Shown here in pieces: positions 18,469 through 26,422 of a DNA stretch of 57,653 bases. The DNA comes from an uncultured Veillonella sp. (GTDB taxonomy: Bacteria > Bacillota > Negativicutes > Veillonellales > Veillonellaceae): positions 1 through 57,653 of the forward strand of contig NZ_CALJON010000009.1 in assembly GCF_937981445.1 (NCBI RefSeq), in the 5' to 3' direction. The position numbers and the translations under genes were made by a program. Below the pieces are notes generated by a model that worked only from the letters and a program-made list of their open reading frames with translations, was not told the origin of the DNA and ran no database searches. The first letter of the stretch is position 1. Each line of letters starts with the position of its first letter.

Positions 18469-19761
18469 TTACAAACCAAAGCGTGCCATAATAGTATCTA
18501 CATGACGAAGCATGCGATGAGGATCAAATAATTCATCAATTTCTTCATCTGTTAAATACTTCTTAATATCTTCATCACCTTTAAGACCTGCTTTGAAATC
18601 CTTGCCTTCTAACCAACGAGCCATGGCATGACGTTGAACCCAACGATACGCTTCATCGCGCACAGCACCTTTATCTACAAGGGCAGTTAGAATTTGCTGA
18701 CTGAAAATTAAACCGCCCGTAAGCTCAAGGTTCTTTTTCATATTTTCAGGATATACTAATAATTTGTCGATAACGCGGGTAATTAAAGACAACATGTAAT
18801 CTACAGTAATAGTGCTATCTGGTAAAATAACGCGTTCTACAGAGCTATGAGAAATATCGCGTTCATGCCATAATGCCACATCTTCAAGAGCTGCTTGCGC
18901 ATTACCACGTACGACACGAGCTAAACCACAGATGCGTTCACAAGTAATTGGATTACGTTTATGAGGCATAGCAGAGGACCCTTTTTGTTTTTTGCTGAAA
19001 TATTCTTCTGCTTCACGAACTTCCGTACGTTGTAAATGACGAACTTCGAGGGCAATTTTATCTAATGTACTAGCAATAATAGCCAATGTGCTGCAAAGTT
19101 CGGCATGACGGTCACGTTGGATAACCTGAGTGGCAATTTTAACTGGTTCAAGACCTAGTTTTTCACATACATATTGCTCAATAAAAGGATCATTTACAGA
19201 ATATGTGCCCACAGCGCCAGACATTTTACCAACAGCTACATTCTTCTTAGCATGTTCTAAACGTTCGATATCGCGTTCAATTTCTGCCATCCATAGACAG
19301 AGTTTCAAACCAAATGTAGTTGGTTCCCCATGAATACCATGCGTACGGCCCACCATTGGGGTATATTTAAACTCCGCTGCACGACGACGAAGTACGGCAT
19401 GAAACTCGTGTAAATCTTCTAAAATAATGTCACAGGCTTGCTTCATCATAGCGCCAAGAGCTGTATCTTTAACATCAGTAGAAGTCAGACCTAAATGAAT
19501 ATACTTAGCTTCTGCCCCTACATATTCGCCCACTGCTGTAACAAAGGAAATAATATCATGGTTAGTTTCTTTTTCGATTTCGTGAATGCGTTCCACATCG
19601 AAATTAGCTTTTTCACGAATCACTTTCGCTGCTTCTTTTGGAATAATTCCTAATTCAGCTTGTGCTTCACAAGCTAAAATTTCCACTTCCAACATTTGAT
19701 CGAACTCATTACGTTCACTCCAAATGTGGCCCATTTTTTCTCTCGTATAACGTGCAATCAT
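18469..19761 (-). CDS. purB: Adenylosuccinate lyase
   Basis: PurB is the fumarase/aspartase-superfamily lyase that splits adenylosuccinate to AMP and fumarate, and SAICAR to AICAR. It has 430 residues, the usual bacterial length. Visible motifs are HLGLTSTDVKDTA (residues 91-103), MVGRTHGIHGEPTTFG with the catalytic His, and the signature loop KKQKGSSAMPHKRNP near residue 255 containing the catalytic Ser. GGAGG lies nine bases before the ATG. It is transcribed alone and ends at the terminator at 18163-18205. Confidence 0.97.
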   Translation of the reverse strand: MIARYTREKMGHIWSERNEFDQMLEVEILACEAQAELGIIPKEAAKVIREKANFDVERIHEIEKETNHDIISFVTAVGEYVGAEAKYIHLGLTSTDVKDTALGAMMKQACDIILEDLHEFHAVLRRRAAEFKYTPMVGRTHGIHGEPTTFGLKLCLWMAEIERDIERLEHAKKNVAVGKMSGAVGTYSVNDPFIEQYVCEKLGLEPVKIATQVIQRDRHAELCSTLAIIASTLDKIALEVRHLQRTEVREAEEYFSKKQKGSSAMPHKRNPITCERICGLARVVRGNAQAALEDVALWHERDISHSSVERVILPDSTITVDYMLSLITRVIDKLLVYPENMKKNLELTGGLIFSQQILTALVDKGAVRDEAYRWVQRHAMARWLEGKDFKAGLKGDEDIKKYLTDEEIDELFDPHRMLRHVDTIMARFGL

Positions 19762-19853
19762 CGTGCAAAACCTCCATAGAAACTAAGAGAATACTTACGT
19801 TACATAACTATCTTTATCATATCATAGGGGCTATAAGTGGTCAACATTAAAAC

Positions 19854-19892
19854 CCGAACATTAAAAAGAATAATTTATTAATGTTCGGATTT
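19854..19892. terminator. Bidirectional hairpin terminator upstream of purB
   Basis: CCGAACATTAA (19854-19864) pairs with TTAATGTTCGG (19878-19888). It is flanked by ATTTTT on the plus side and by a T-rich run on the minus side, and separates the DUF2922/DUF1659 unit from purB. Confidence 0.7.
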
Positions 19893-19900
19893 TTATCCTT

Positions 19901-20226
19901 CCACTACAACTTTAGCGTCACAAACAATAAGAACATGCTACGAGAAACTATGAAACTAGCCCTTAAACTATATAAGTAAGCAAAGAAACTCCAGCTAAAT
20001 ATGTAGTAACCATTCTCTCCTCCCACTACTACCTTAGGGCCACAGGTGGAAATTATGGCAAAAGAAACTATTGTGCCTGAAAAATATACTAAAAGCCCCC
20101 TCTAAATACGGAATGACCATTCGAGCTTGACTAGCTGGGAATGAGTATTTAGAGGGGGCTTTCTAGCTTTCAATCAATTAGTTTCTTAATGCAGAAACTT
20201 ACACCTGTGACCCTAAAGTCGTAGTC
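19901..20226. repeat. Duplicated ~50-bp segments related to the end of the DUF1659 gene
   Basis: Two direct copies on the plus strand (about 19901-19950 and 20022-20070) share ACTAC-AC-TTAG-G-CACA and end in GAAACTA. Both match, in inverted orientation, the last codons and 3' flank of the 73-residue gene (about 20175-20226). The second copy still encodes TTTLGPQV against TTTLGSQV at the gene's end. No intact second gene is present, so these are remnants or an inverted duplication around the terminator at 20094-20160. Confidence 0.5.
20094..20160 (-). terminator. Strong 16-bp hairpin terminator after the DUF1659 gene
   Basis: AGCCCCCTCTAAATAC (20094-20109) and GTATTTAGAGGGGGCT (20145-20160) are perfect inverted copies around a 35-base loop. 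On the minus strand CTTTTAG follows. It ends the DUF2922-DUF1659 transcript. Confidence 0.75.
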
Positions 20227-20420
20227 TCTACACGTACTACATCCTTATAAGGATAGGCACACAAACCAGCCACAGCCTTACCAATATCTTCAAAATCCAC
20301 AGGATCCACTGCAGGGTTTACAGGATTTACACTAATGGATTTTGTTTTATTTTCATCTAAAGTTAAGCGAATTTGTGCCCTAACTGCTTCTACCATATTG
20401 CGTTCTACTACATCTGCCAT
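20199..20420 (-). CDS. Small DUF1659-like protein
   Basis: This 73-residue soluble protein has AAAGGAG before its ATG. The C-terminal half (DFEDIGKAVAGLCAYPYKDVVRVETTTL) resembles the DUF1659 family, in which an alternating pattern ends in a conserved hydrophobic residue-Tyr-Pro and an Arg-Val segment. It is co-transcribed with the DUF2922-like gene 74 bases upstream. The two families are commonly paired in Firmicutes and neither has a known function. The assignment rests on motif resemblance and on the pairing. Confidence 0.6.
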   Translation of the reverse strand: MADVVERNMVEAVRAQIRLTLDENKTKSISVNPVNPAVDPVDFEDIGKAVAGLCAYPYKDVVRVETTTLGSQV

Positions 20421-20494
20421 ATATATACTCCTTTTCTAGAGCCACACTAGGCTCTCAAAACAACAATTTATGCTCTACAATCACATGTAAGATA

Positions 20495-20728
20495 TTAAGA
20501 TAAAGGGGTAATGGTGCTAACCGCCATTTGTGCGCCTTTAAAATCTACTAATACGTCCCCTTTAGAAGACATAATAAACTGCTTATTTAACATGGCCTCC
20601 CCTACGGCGCGACATTCGGCTAAACTCACATTCTCCTTAGGCACCGAGATTTTAAATAATGTTTCCTTATTTTCTTTGTCCGTAAAAATTAATTGTAATT
20701 CTTTTTTAACATGTACTTCATTAGCCAT
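20495..20728 (-). CDS. Small DUF2922-like protein
   Basis: The frame from the ATG at 20728 (AAGGAGG seven to eight bases upstream) gives 77 residues. The upstream in-frame ATG at 20767 lacks a ribosome site. The pattern KKELQLIFTDKENKETLFKISVPKENVSLAECRAVGEAML, followed by a terminal strand ending KGAQMAVSTITPLS, matches DUF2922: a beta-rich N-terminus, a helix around VSLAECRAVGEAM, and a C-terminal KGA-x-V-x-T strand. It is the first gene of a two-gene unit with the DUF1659-like protein. Function unknown. Confidence 0.65.
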   Translation of the reverse strand: MANEVHVKKELQLIFTDKENKETLFKISVPKENVSLAECRAVGEAMLNKQFIMSSKGDVLVDFKGAQMAVSTITPLS

Positions 20729-21062
20729 AATAGCCCTCCTTATACATAAAGGTACAATATTCAACAATTTCTCAGATTAAACCATTTTGCGCGCTTTCAT
20801 AGTTAATCCTCTTGCAAGAGCTGTAAGACTTCAATTTTCATCTTCGCCCTACACCTTTATACATTCCGTTAAAATTGATTTGTAAACCTATATTTTTAAA
20901 AAATTTTTCACTCATTTTTTCTTCCATCTGGTAAACAAAAAACTGTAAACTAGCACAGTGACGCTATTTCTATTTTTTTCAATATAGTCAAGAGGGGCTG
21001 CCTTGCAAATTTCACAACGCATTGTGTCAAAATTCCTCTTTTATTTTTTCTTCAAATAATAG
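20729..21062. other. Divergent intergenic region between the DUF2922 gene and the nrdAB promoter
   Basis: There is no gene in these AT-rich bases. They must hold the minus-strand promoter for the DUF2922/DUF1659 unit and whatever upstream control nrdAB has. No NrdR-box pair (ACACTATATATTGTGT type) could be recognised by eye. Confidence 0.5.
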
Positions 21063-21068
21063 TATAAT
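21063..21068 (+). promoter_or_regulatory. -10 box of the nrdAB promoter
   Basis: A perfect TATAAT hexamer at 21063-21068 puts transcription start near 21075, exactly where the first hairpin of the leader begins. The -35 region (TTTATT around 21040) is poor, so activation or an extended contact is possible. Confidence 0.55.
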
Positions 21069-21074
21069 AGAGTG

Positions 21075-21170
21075 TATCTTGTAGAAGGGAATCAGTTTCA
21101 TATACAAGATATTGATTTTTTCAGTACATAGCTGACACTACACTACGTTGTAAGTATCAGCTCTTTTTTT
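21075..21170 (+). promoter_or_regulatory. Structured nrdAB leader with intrinsic terminator (attenuator candidate)
   Basis: From the predicted start site, TATCTTGTA (21075-21083) pairs with TACAAGATA (21103-21111) around a 19-base loop. It is followed by a linker and then a second stem starting AGCTGA (21130-21135) and ending TCAGCT (21157-21162), which continues past a mismatch. CTTTTTTT (21163-21170) follows directly. The second hairpin is a textbook terminator placed 40 bases before the nrdA start, so transcription into nrdAB must pass it. No short ORF with a ribosome site lies in the leader, which points to an RNA or protein sensor rather than leader-peptide control. Confidence 0.6.
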
Positions 21171-21209
21171 AAGTATATACACTTGTTTAGGGAAGGATTA
21201 GTAGTATTT

Positions 21210-23492
21210 ATGGCTATTATGATCAAGAAGCGAGACGGACACTACGAACCGCTCTCCGTAGAAAAAACGAAAAAGATGATTGCCTTTGCATGTTTAGGTC
21301 TTGAAACATGTGACCCTATTGAGCTTGAAATGGACTCCAAGCTTCAATTCGTAGACGGCATGAGCACTAAAGAAATTCAAAAGATTTTAGTACAAACTGC
21401 TATTGAAAAAGTAATCCAAAAAACTGACGACGGCTTTGGCAATCAAGTAAATCGCATGAACCAAGATTGGCAATATGTAGCCGCTCGCTTATATTTATTT
21501 GATTTATATAAAGAGGCAGCAATTAATCGCAAATACAAGGCATTTGGTTACGGCAATTTCCCAGCCCTTGTAAAAACCTTAGTAGACCTTGGCCGTTACG
21601 CTGATTTCTTCCTCAAAGACTACACTGAAGATGAACTTCAAGAGCTCGGCGATTACATTAAGCCAAAGCGCGACTATCTCTTCAATTATGAAGGTATTAA
21701 GCTCTTAGCTGATCGCTATCTAGTAAAAGGCTTCGACAAAGAAGTCTATGAACTTCCACAAGAGCGCTTCATGGCTATCGCTATGCATCTCGCTTTAATC
21801 GAAGGGGATCGCAAAGTAGAATTTGCTAAAAAATTCTATGACTTAATGAGTGAGTTAAAAATGACTACAGCTACACCGACTTTGGCCAATGCAGGAACGC
21901 CATTCCACCAATTGAGCAGCTGCTTCATTTCCGGCGTTGATGATAATCTTTGGTCCATTTACGATGTAAATAGTAAATTCTCTCGCGTATCTAAACATGG
22001 CGGCGCCCTTGGCATTTACATGGGTAAAGTGCGTGCTTTAAACAGCGATATTCGTGGCTACAAAAATTCCTCTGGCGGCGTTATCCCTTGGGTTCGCCTT
22101 TACAATGACACCGCTGTTGCCGTAGACCAATTGGGCAAACGCAAAGGTGGCGCCACTGTAACACTTGATATTTGGCATAAGGACTTCTACGAATTCGTAG
22201 AACTTCGCACTAATAATGGTGATGATCGCCGTAAAGCACACGATATTTTCCCAGCCATTGCGATTCCAGATATTTTTATGGAACGCCTTCTTGCTCGTGA
22301 AAATTTCTCCCTTTTCGATCCTCATGAAGTAGAACGCGAAATGGGCTTTGCCTTAGAAGATTACTATGACGAAGATGATAATAAAGCCTTCACTGAACGA
22401 TATTTACAATGTGAACAAAATCCAAATCTTCACTCCATCCAAGTCAGTGCCCTCGACATGATGAAACGCATCATGCGCAGTGCTGTAGAAACAGGTACAC
22501 CATTCATCTTCTTCCGCGACACAGTAAACCGCACAAATCCTAATAAACATGCGGGCATGATTTATGCGTCCAATCTCTGCCATGAAATTGCTCAAAATGT
22601 AGGCTTTACTAATTTACAAGAAGAAGTCATCAATCCTGATGGCTCCATTACCACCAAAACTATTACGGGCGATATGGTAACTTGTAATTTAAATTCCATT
22701 AATTTAGGTAAAATTACTGACGAAGAATTAGAAGAAAATGTAACACTTCAAATTCGCATGCTCGACAATGTTATTTCCATCAATCAATTCCCTGTACCTG
22801 AAGCTAAGATGACGAGCGAAAAATACCGCGCTATTGGCCTTGGTACAAGTGGCTATCACCACTATTTAGTGCGTCATCAATTGCAATGGGAAAGCGAAGA
22901 ACATATTAAGGCAGCAGACGAATTATTTGAAAATATTGCGTACTATGCCATCAAAGCCTCTATGGAACTGGCAAAAGAAAAGGGTGCCTATCCTGCATTC
23001 AAAGGCTCTGAATGGGATACTGGTGCATACTTTGAGCGCCGTGGCTATACCTCTCCTCGTTGGATGAAACTTCGCGAAGATGTAGCTAAGTACGGCATGC
23101 GCAATGGCTATTTAATGGCTATCGCACCAACTGGCAGTACCTCTAACATTGCAAACACTACAGCTGGTATTGACCCTATTTTCAAAAAATTCTTTATTGA
23201 AGAGAAAAAAGGTAGCTTCACCCCTAAAACAGCACCAGATTTAGACAATTCTACATTCTGGCTTTATAAAGAAGCCCATACCATTGATCAACAATGGAGC
23301 ATCAAGGCTTGCGGCGTGCGTCAACGTCATATTGACCAAGCACAATCCTTCAATCTTTACATCACACCACAAATGAAGGCTAAAGAAATCTTAAATCTCT
23401 ATGTAGAAGCCTACAAGCAAGGGATTAAAACAATTTATTACATCCGCAACCAATCCCTTGAAATGGATGAATGTACAAGTTGCTCCTCTTGA
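21210..23492 (+). CDS. nrdA: Class Ia ribonucleoside-diphosphate reductase, alpha subunit
   Basis: NrdA reduces ribonucleoside diphosphates to deoxy forms. From the ATG at 21210 (AGGGAAGGA upstream) it has 760 residues, like E. coli NrdA. The N-terminal ATP-cone (IKKRDGHYEPLSVEKTKKMIAFA) supplies allosteric activity control. The catalytic barrel has the redox Cys in QLSSCFISG, the thiyl-radical Cys in SNLCHEIAQN and the second redox Cys in DMVTCNLNSINLG. The last residues end in the mobile Cys pair (DECTSCSS). An upstream TTG at 21183 is in frame but poorer as a start. nrdB follows on the same strand. Use of this class in an anaerobe implies some exposure to oxygen for radical generation. Confidence 0.95.
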   Translation: MAIMIKKRDGHYEPLSVEKTKKMIAFACLGLETCDPIELEMDSKLQFVDGMSTKEIQKILVQTAIEKVIQKTDDGFGNQVNRMNQDWQYVAARLYLFDLYKEAAINRKYKAFGYGNFPALVKTLVDLGRYADFFLKDYTEDELQELGDYIKPKRDYLFNYEGIKLLADRYLVKGFDKEVYELPQERFMAIAMHLALIEGDRKVEFAKKFYDLMSELKMTTATPTLANAGTPFHQLSSCFISGVDDNLWSIYDVNSKFSRVSKHGGALGIYMGKVRALNSDIRGYKNSSGGVIPWVRLYNDTAVAVDQLGKRKGGATVTLDIWHKDFYEFVELRTNNGDDRRKAHDIFPAIAIPDIFMERLLARENFSLFDPHEVEREMGFALEDYYDEDDNKAFTERYLQCEQNPNLHSIQVSALDMMKRIMRSAVETGTPFIFFRDTVNRTNPNKHAGMIYASNLCHEIAQNVGFTNLQEEVINPDGSITTKTITGDMVTCNLNSINLGKITDEELEENVTLQIRMLDNVISINQFPVPEAKMTSEKYRAIGLGTSGYHHYLVRHQLQWESEEHIKAADELFENIAYYAIKASMELAKEKGAYPAFKGSEWDTGAYFERRGYTSPRWMKLREDVAKYGMRNGYLMAIAPTGSTSNIANTTAGIDPIFKKFFIEEKKGSFTPKTAPDLDNSTFWLYKEAHTIDQQWSIKACGVRQRHIDQAQSFNLYITPQMKAKEILNLYVEAYKQGIKTIYYIRNQSLEMDECTSCSS

Positions 23493-23649
23493 TGAGCTGA
23501 TGAATCATTTCTATTATAAATATATTTGAAATATATTTATAATCTATTTCAAATCCACGTGCCTTATATAGGCGCTCATGATATACTAAACTTATAGTGG
23601 CCCTCATTATGAGGGCCCACTCCTATATACAGAAAGGGTGAATGCAATC

Positions 23650-24678
23650 ATGGAAAAAAAATTGATTTTCAACGAACACGGCGATCGTGGTACAGAAAGT
23701 ATGATTGGCGGTAACACCACAAATCTTCGTGAATGGAACCGCATCAAATATGATTGGGCTACAGTTCTTTATCGCACAATGCTCAATAACTTCTGGATTC
23801 CTGAAGAAATTTCCTTAAATGAGGACGTAAAACAATTTCCTTATTTAACAGATAGTGAACGCCGCGCCTTCGATAAAATCATTTCCTTCTTAAACTTCTT
23901 AGATTCCATTCAAAGTGAAAACTTACCTAATTTAAGTCGTTATGTAACGGCTGCTGAAGTAGCATCCTTACTTAATATTCAAGCGTTCCAAGAAGAAATT
24001 CACGCGCAAAGTTATTCTTATATTTTGGACACTGTAACAAATCCAATTACTCGTGACCGCATTTATGACGAATGGCGTACGGATGAAGTATTGCTTTCTC
24101 GCAATCGCTTTATTGCCGATATTTACCAACGCTTTAGCGATGATCCATCAGAACACAATTTCATTCGCACCATCATGGCTAACTATATCTTAGAAGGTAT
24201 TTACTTCTACTCAGGCTTTAGCTTCTTCTATACATTGGCACGGCAAGGTAAAATGACAGCAACTAGCACGATTTTCAAATACATTAATCGCGATGAGGTA
24301 ACACATTTAATTTTATTCCAAAATATTATTCGTGAACTTCGTGTAGAACGTCCAGAACTCTTTACGCCTGAGCTTGAAGAAGAATTGACCGATATGCTCC
24401 GTCAAGGCACGGAAAATGAAATTGCTTGGGGTCAATATATTACTGACGATAAGATTCTTGGCATTAACAATGTCCTAATCGAACGATATATTAAATACTT
24501 AGCAAACCTTCGTCTTGATGCAATTGGACTTAAACCACTCTATCCAGAAATCAAGGAAAATCCTATGGCCTGGATTGAAAGTTTCTCTAATCTCAACAGC
24601 ACAAAGACTGACTTCTTCGAAGCCAAAGTTACTAACTATACTAAAGCAGCGGCCTTTGACTTTGACGATTTAGAATAA
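23650..24678 (+). CDS. nrdB: Class Ia ribonucleoside-diphosphate reductase, beta subunit
   Basis: NrdB holds the di-iron centre and tyrosyl radical. From the ATG at 23650 (AAAGGGTG eight bases upstream) it has 342 residues; the GTG at 23638 lies inside the ribosome site. Iron ligands and radical site are visible: Asp in LDSIQ, Glu and His in QEEIHAQSY with the radical Tyr at the end of that motif, Glu in NYILEGIYFY, and Glu/His in RDEVTHL. Retention of the Tyr argues for a classical class Ia enzyme rather than a Tyr-less class Ic/Id enzyme. The gap to nrdA is about 155 bases with no obvious terminator, so both are probably one transcript. Confidence 0.95.
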   Translation: MEKKLIFNEHGDRGTESMIGGNTTNLREWNRIKYDWATVLYRTMLNNFWIPEEISLNEDVKQFPYLTDSERRAFDKIISFLNFLDSIQSENLPNLSRYVTAAEVASLLNIQAFQEEIHAQSYSYILDTVTNPITRDRIYDEWRTDEVLLSRNRFIADIYQRFSDDPSEHNFIRTIMANYILEGIYFYSGFSFFYTLARQGKMTATSTIFKYINRDEVTHLILFQNIIRELRVERPELFTPELEEELTDMLRQGTENEIAWGQYITDDKILGINNVLIERYIKYLANLRLDAIGLKPLYPEIKENPMAWIESFSNLNSTKTDFFEAKVTNYTKAAAFDFDDLE

Positions 24679-24812
24679 TTTAAAACCCTACTATGTAAAA
24701 TCTAAGACTATATATTTCATGTAATAAATAAGACTACATAATTTCATGTAAGATAAATTTTACATATAACTAATATAAACTTACATACAACATAACAAAA
24801 TCTATGCAATAT

Positions 24813-24856
24813 AAAACGCTCATTCCATACAACTTATGGAATGAGCGTTTTTTCTT
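24813..24856. terminator. Bidirectional terminator between nrdB and the M20 gene
   Basis: AAAACGCTCATTCCATA (24813-24829) pairs perfectly over 17 bp with TATGGAATGAGCGTTTT (24835-24851), with T-tracts on both strands. It serves the converging nrdAB and amidohydrolase transcripts. Confidence 0.9.
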
Positions 24857-24862
24857 ATTAAA

Positions 24863-26161
24863 TTACTTTCCTAAGAATCTATCAGCTAATGCCCCCAACC
24901 AAGCAACACCCTTAATCATATCGTCCTCATCAATATCAAAACAAGGATTGTGATGTGGCGCCTTAATAGGGGAGCCTAAAATCATATACGTAGCCTGTCC
25001 TCCCCGTTCAATCACACGGTGCATAAAGTACGCGCAGTCTTCACTACCACCACCATAGTAGGCCAAGACCACGCGGTCAAAAAGTTCTGTATCTTCCGCT
25101 AAGGCCTGCACTTCTTTAGCTAGTGATTCAGTATTAATCACCGCTGGAGCGCCACCAGCCTTAACAATCTGTACTTCACAATCATGCATTTGTGCTGCTG
25201 CTTCTAAAATGGTACGGCAACGCTGTTCCACATACTCATTAATGTCTGTAGTTTCACCCCGTACTTCAAGTTTCAAGCTTGCATTACCAGGTGTTACATT
25301 GCGGCCTGTACCAGACTCTAATACGCCCACATTAACCCGTGTAATCCCTCCGGAATGACGAGCAATAGCTTGCAAGTTAAGAACCGCCGTACAAGCCGCT
25401 AACATAGCATTATTTGCTTTTTCAGGACTGGCTCCGGCATGAGCAGAATACCCCTTGAAATTTACATCTAATTTCGTTGTAGCTAAAAAACCTGGGTCAC
25501 TGCAAGCCAAGGCTCCCGTAAGGGCCCGATCAATACCGATGTGCATACCAAATAAAATATCCACATCATCTACTACGCCAGCCTCCATCATGGCACGAGC
25601 GCCGCGAACACCTTCTTCAGCGGGTTGAATAATTAATTTTACAGTCCCTTTAAACTGTTCCTTATGGGTCGCTATATATTCGGCTAGGCCCAAAATCATC
25701 GTCAAATGTGCATCATGACCACAAGCATGCATAGCCTTATCATGAATGGAAACAAAGCCTTCTTTGCTTGGCTTATGTTCTTCGTCCTGACTCTCCTGCA
25801 CATCATTAGAATCAATATCTGCACGAAATGCTACGGTCGGCCCCTCTTCAGCAAACTTCATAGTGGCCACCAATGCGGTTTTACCATAACCAAACACACT
25901 CACCCAACCTGGATCAGCGCCTTCACTAATAGCTCGGTCCATAGCGGCTTTCATTACTTCATCTGATGGCAGCCCCATGCGCACATCCAAATCAAGGACC
26001 TCTTCACCAGCTTCGATAGTATACCCTAATTTACTAAGAACAGTGGCCGCTAAGGCAGCAGTACGATATTCCAACCAACCAGGCTCAGGATGTCGGTGCA
26101 AATCACGACGTCGCGCAATATATTCCTCTTTTTTAGCCTTTGCAAAATCAATGCTATTCAT
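24863..26161 (-). CDS. M20-family metallopeptidase / amidohydrolase
   Basis: From the ATG at 26161 (GAGGAGGAAA upstream) the protein has 432 residues. It belongs to the M20 peptidase family, amidohydrolase branch (HipO/AbgB-like). Metal ligands and catalytic residues appear in VAFRADIDSNDV, MHACGHDAHLTMILGLAEYI (Cys-Gly-His-Asp-Ala-His), IIQPAEEGVRGARAMMEAG and GGGSEDCAYFMHRV, with the lid/dimerisation domain between (about 205-320). The likely reaction is hydrolysis of an N-acyl or N-aminoacyl amino acid (or p-aminobenzoyl-glutamate) to release an amino acid. A DcuC-type carrier divergently transcribed across a 260-base gap may import the substrate, as in abg loci (inference). Confidence 0.85.
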   Translation of the reverse strand: MNSIDFAKAKKEEYIARRRDLHRHPEPGWLEYRTAALAATVLSKLGYTIEAGEEVLDLDVRMGLPSDEVMKAAMDRAISEGADPGWVSVFGYGKTALVATMKFAEEGPTVAFRADIDSNDVQESQDEEHKPSKEGFVSIHDKAMHACGHDAHLTMILGLAEYIATHKEQFKGTVKLIIQPAEEGVRGARAMMEAGVVDDVDILFGMHIGIDRALTGALACSDPGFLATTKLDVNFKGYSAHAGASPEKANNAMLAACTAVLNLQAIARHSGGITRVNVGVLESGTGRNVTPGNASLKLEVRGETTDINEYVEQRCRTILEAAAQMHDCEVQIVKAGGAPAVINTESLAKEVQALAEDTELFDRVVLAYYGGGSEDCAYFMHRVIERGGQATYMILGSPIKAPHHNPCFDIDEDDMIKGVAWLGALADRFLGK

Positions 26162-26310
26162 AATGTTTCCTCCTCTATCTATAAATACAAGCTTTATAAT
26201 CATCTATTCCTAGTACATCCTATGACAAAACAATATAAAATGCACATATATAATACACCATAAATAAAATGATACGATAGAAAATACATCTGTTCAATAT
26301 AAATACACTT

Positions 26311-26324
26311 GTATACATGTATAC
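26311..26324. promoter_or_regulatory. Perfect 14-bp palindrome in the divergent M20/DcuC promoter region
   Basis: GTATACATGTATAC at 26311-26324 is self-complementary over all 14 bases and lies about 15 bases upstream of the predicted -35 box of the dcuC-like gene, between two divergently transcribed genes. A dimeric repressor or activator could bind here. Confidence 0.45.
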
Positions 26325-26338
26325 ATGCGCCCTCCTCA

Positions 26339-26367
26339 TTGCGGCGCGTCGAGCAATTCGTTATAAT
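26339..26367 (+). promoter_or_regulatory. Predicted promoter of the DcuC-family gene
   Basis: TTGCGG (26339-26344), a 17-base spacer and TATAAT (26362-26367) make a plausible sigma-70 promoter 55 bases upstream of the ATG at 26423. Confidence 0.55.
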
Positions 26368-26422
26368 TCGGGGTATAGTTTTTAGGTATTATTTTTCATT
26401 TATTCAAAAGAGGGAGATTATT

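Noticed and set aside
21075..21170. Cobalamin or known 2'-deoxyguanosine riboswitch in the nrdAB leader
   Set aside because: The leader is too short and lacks the B12-box or purine-riboswitch junction sequences. It is kept only as an unclassified leader.
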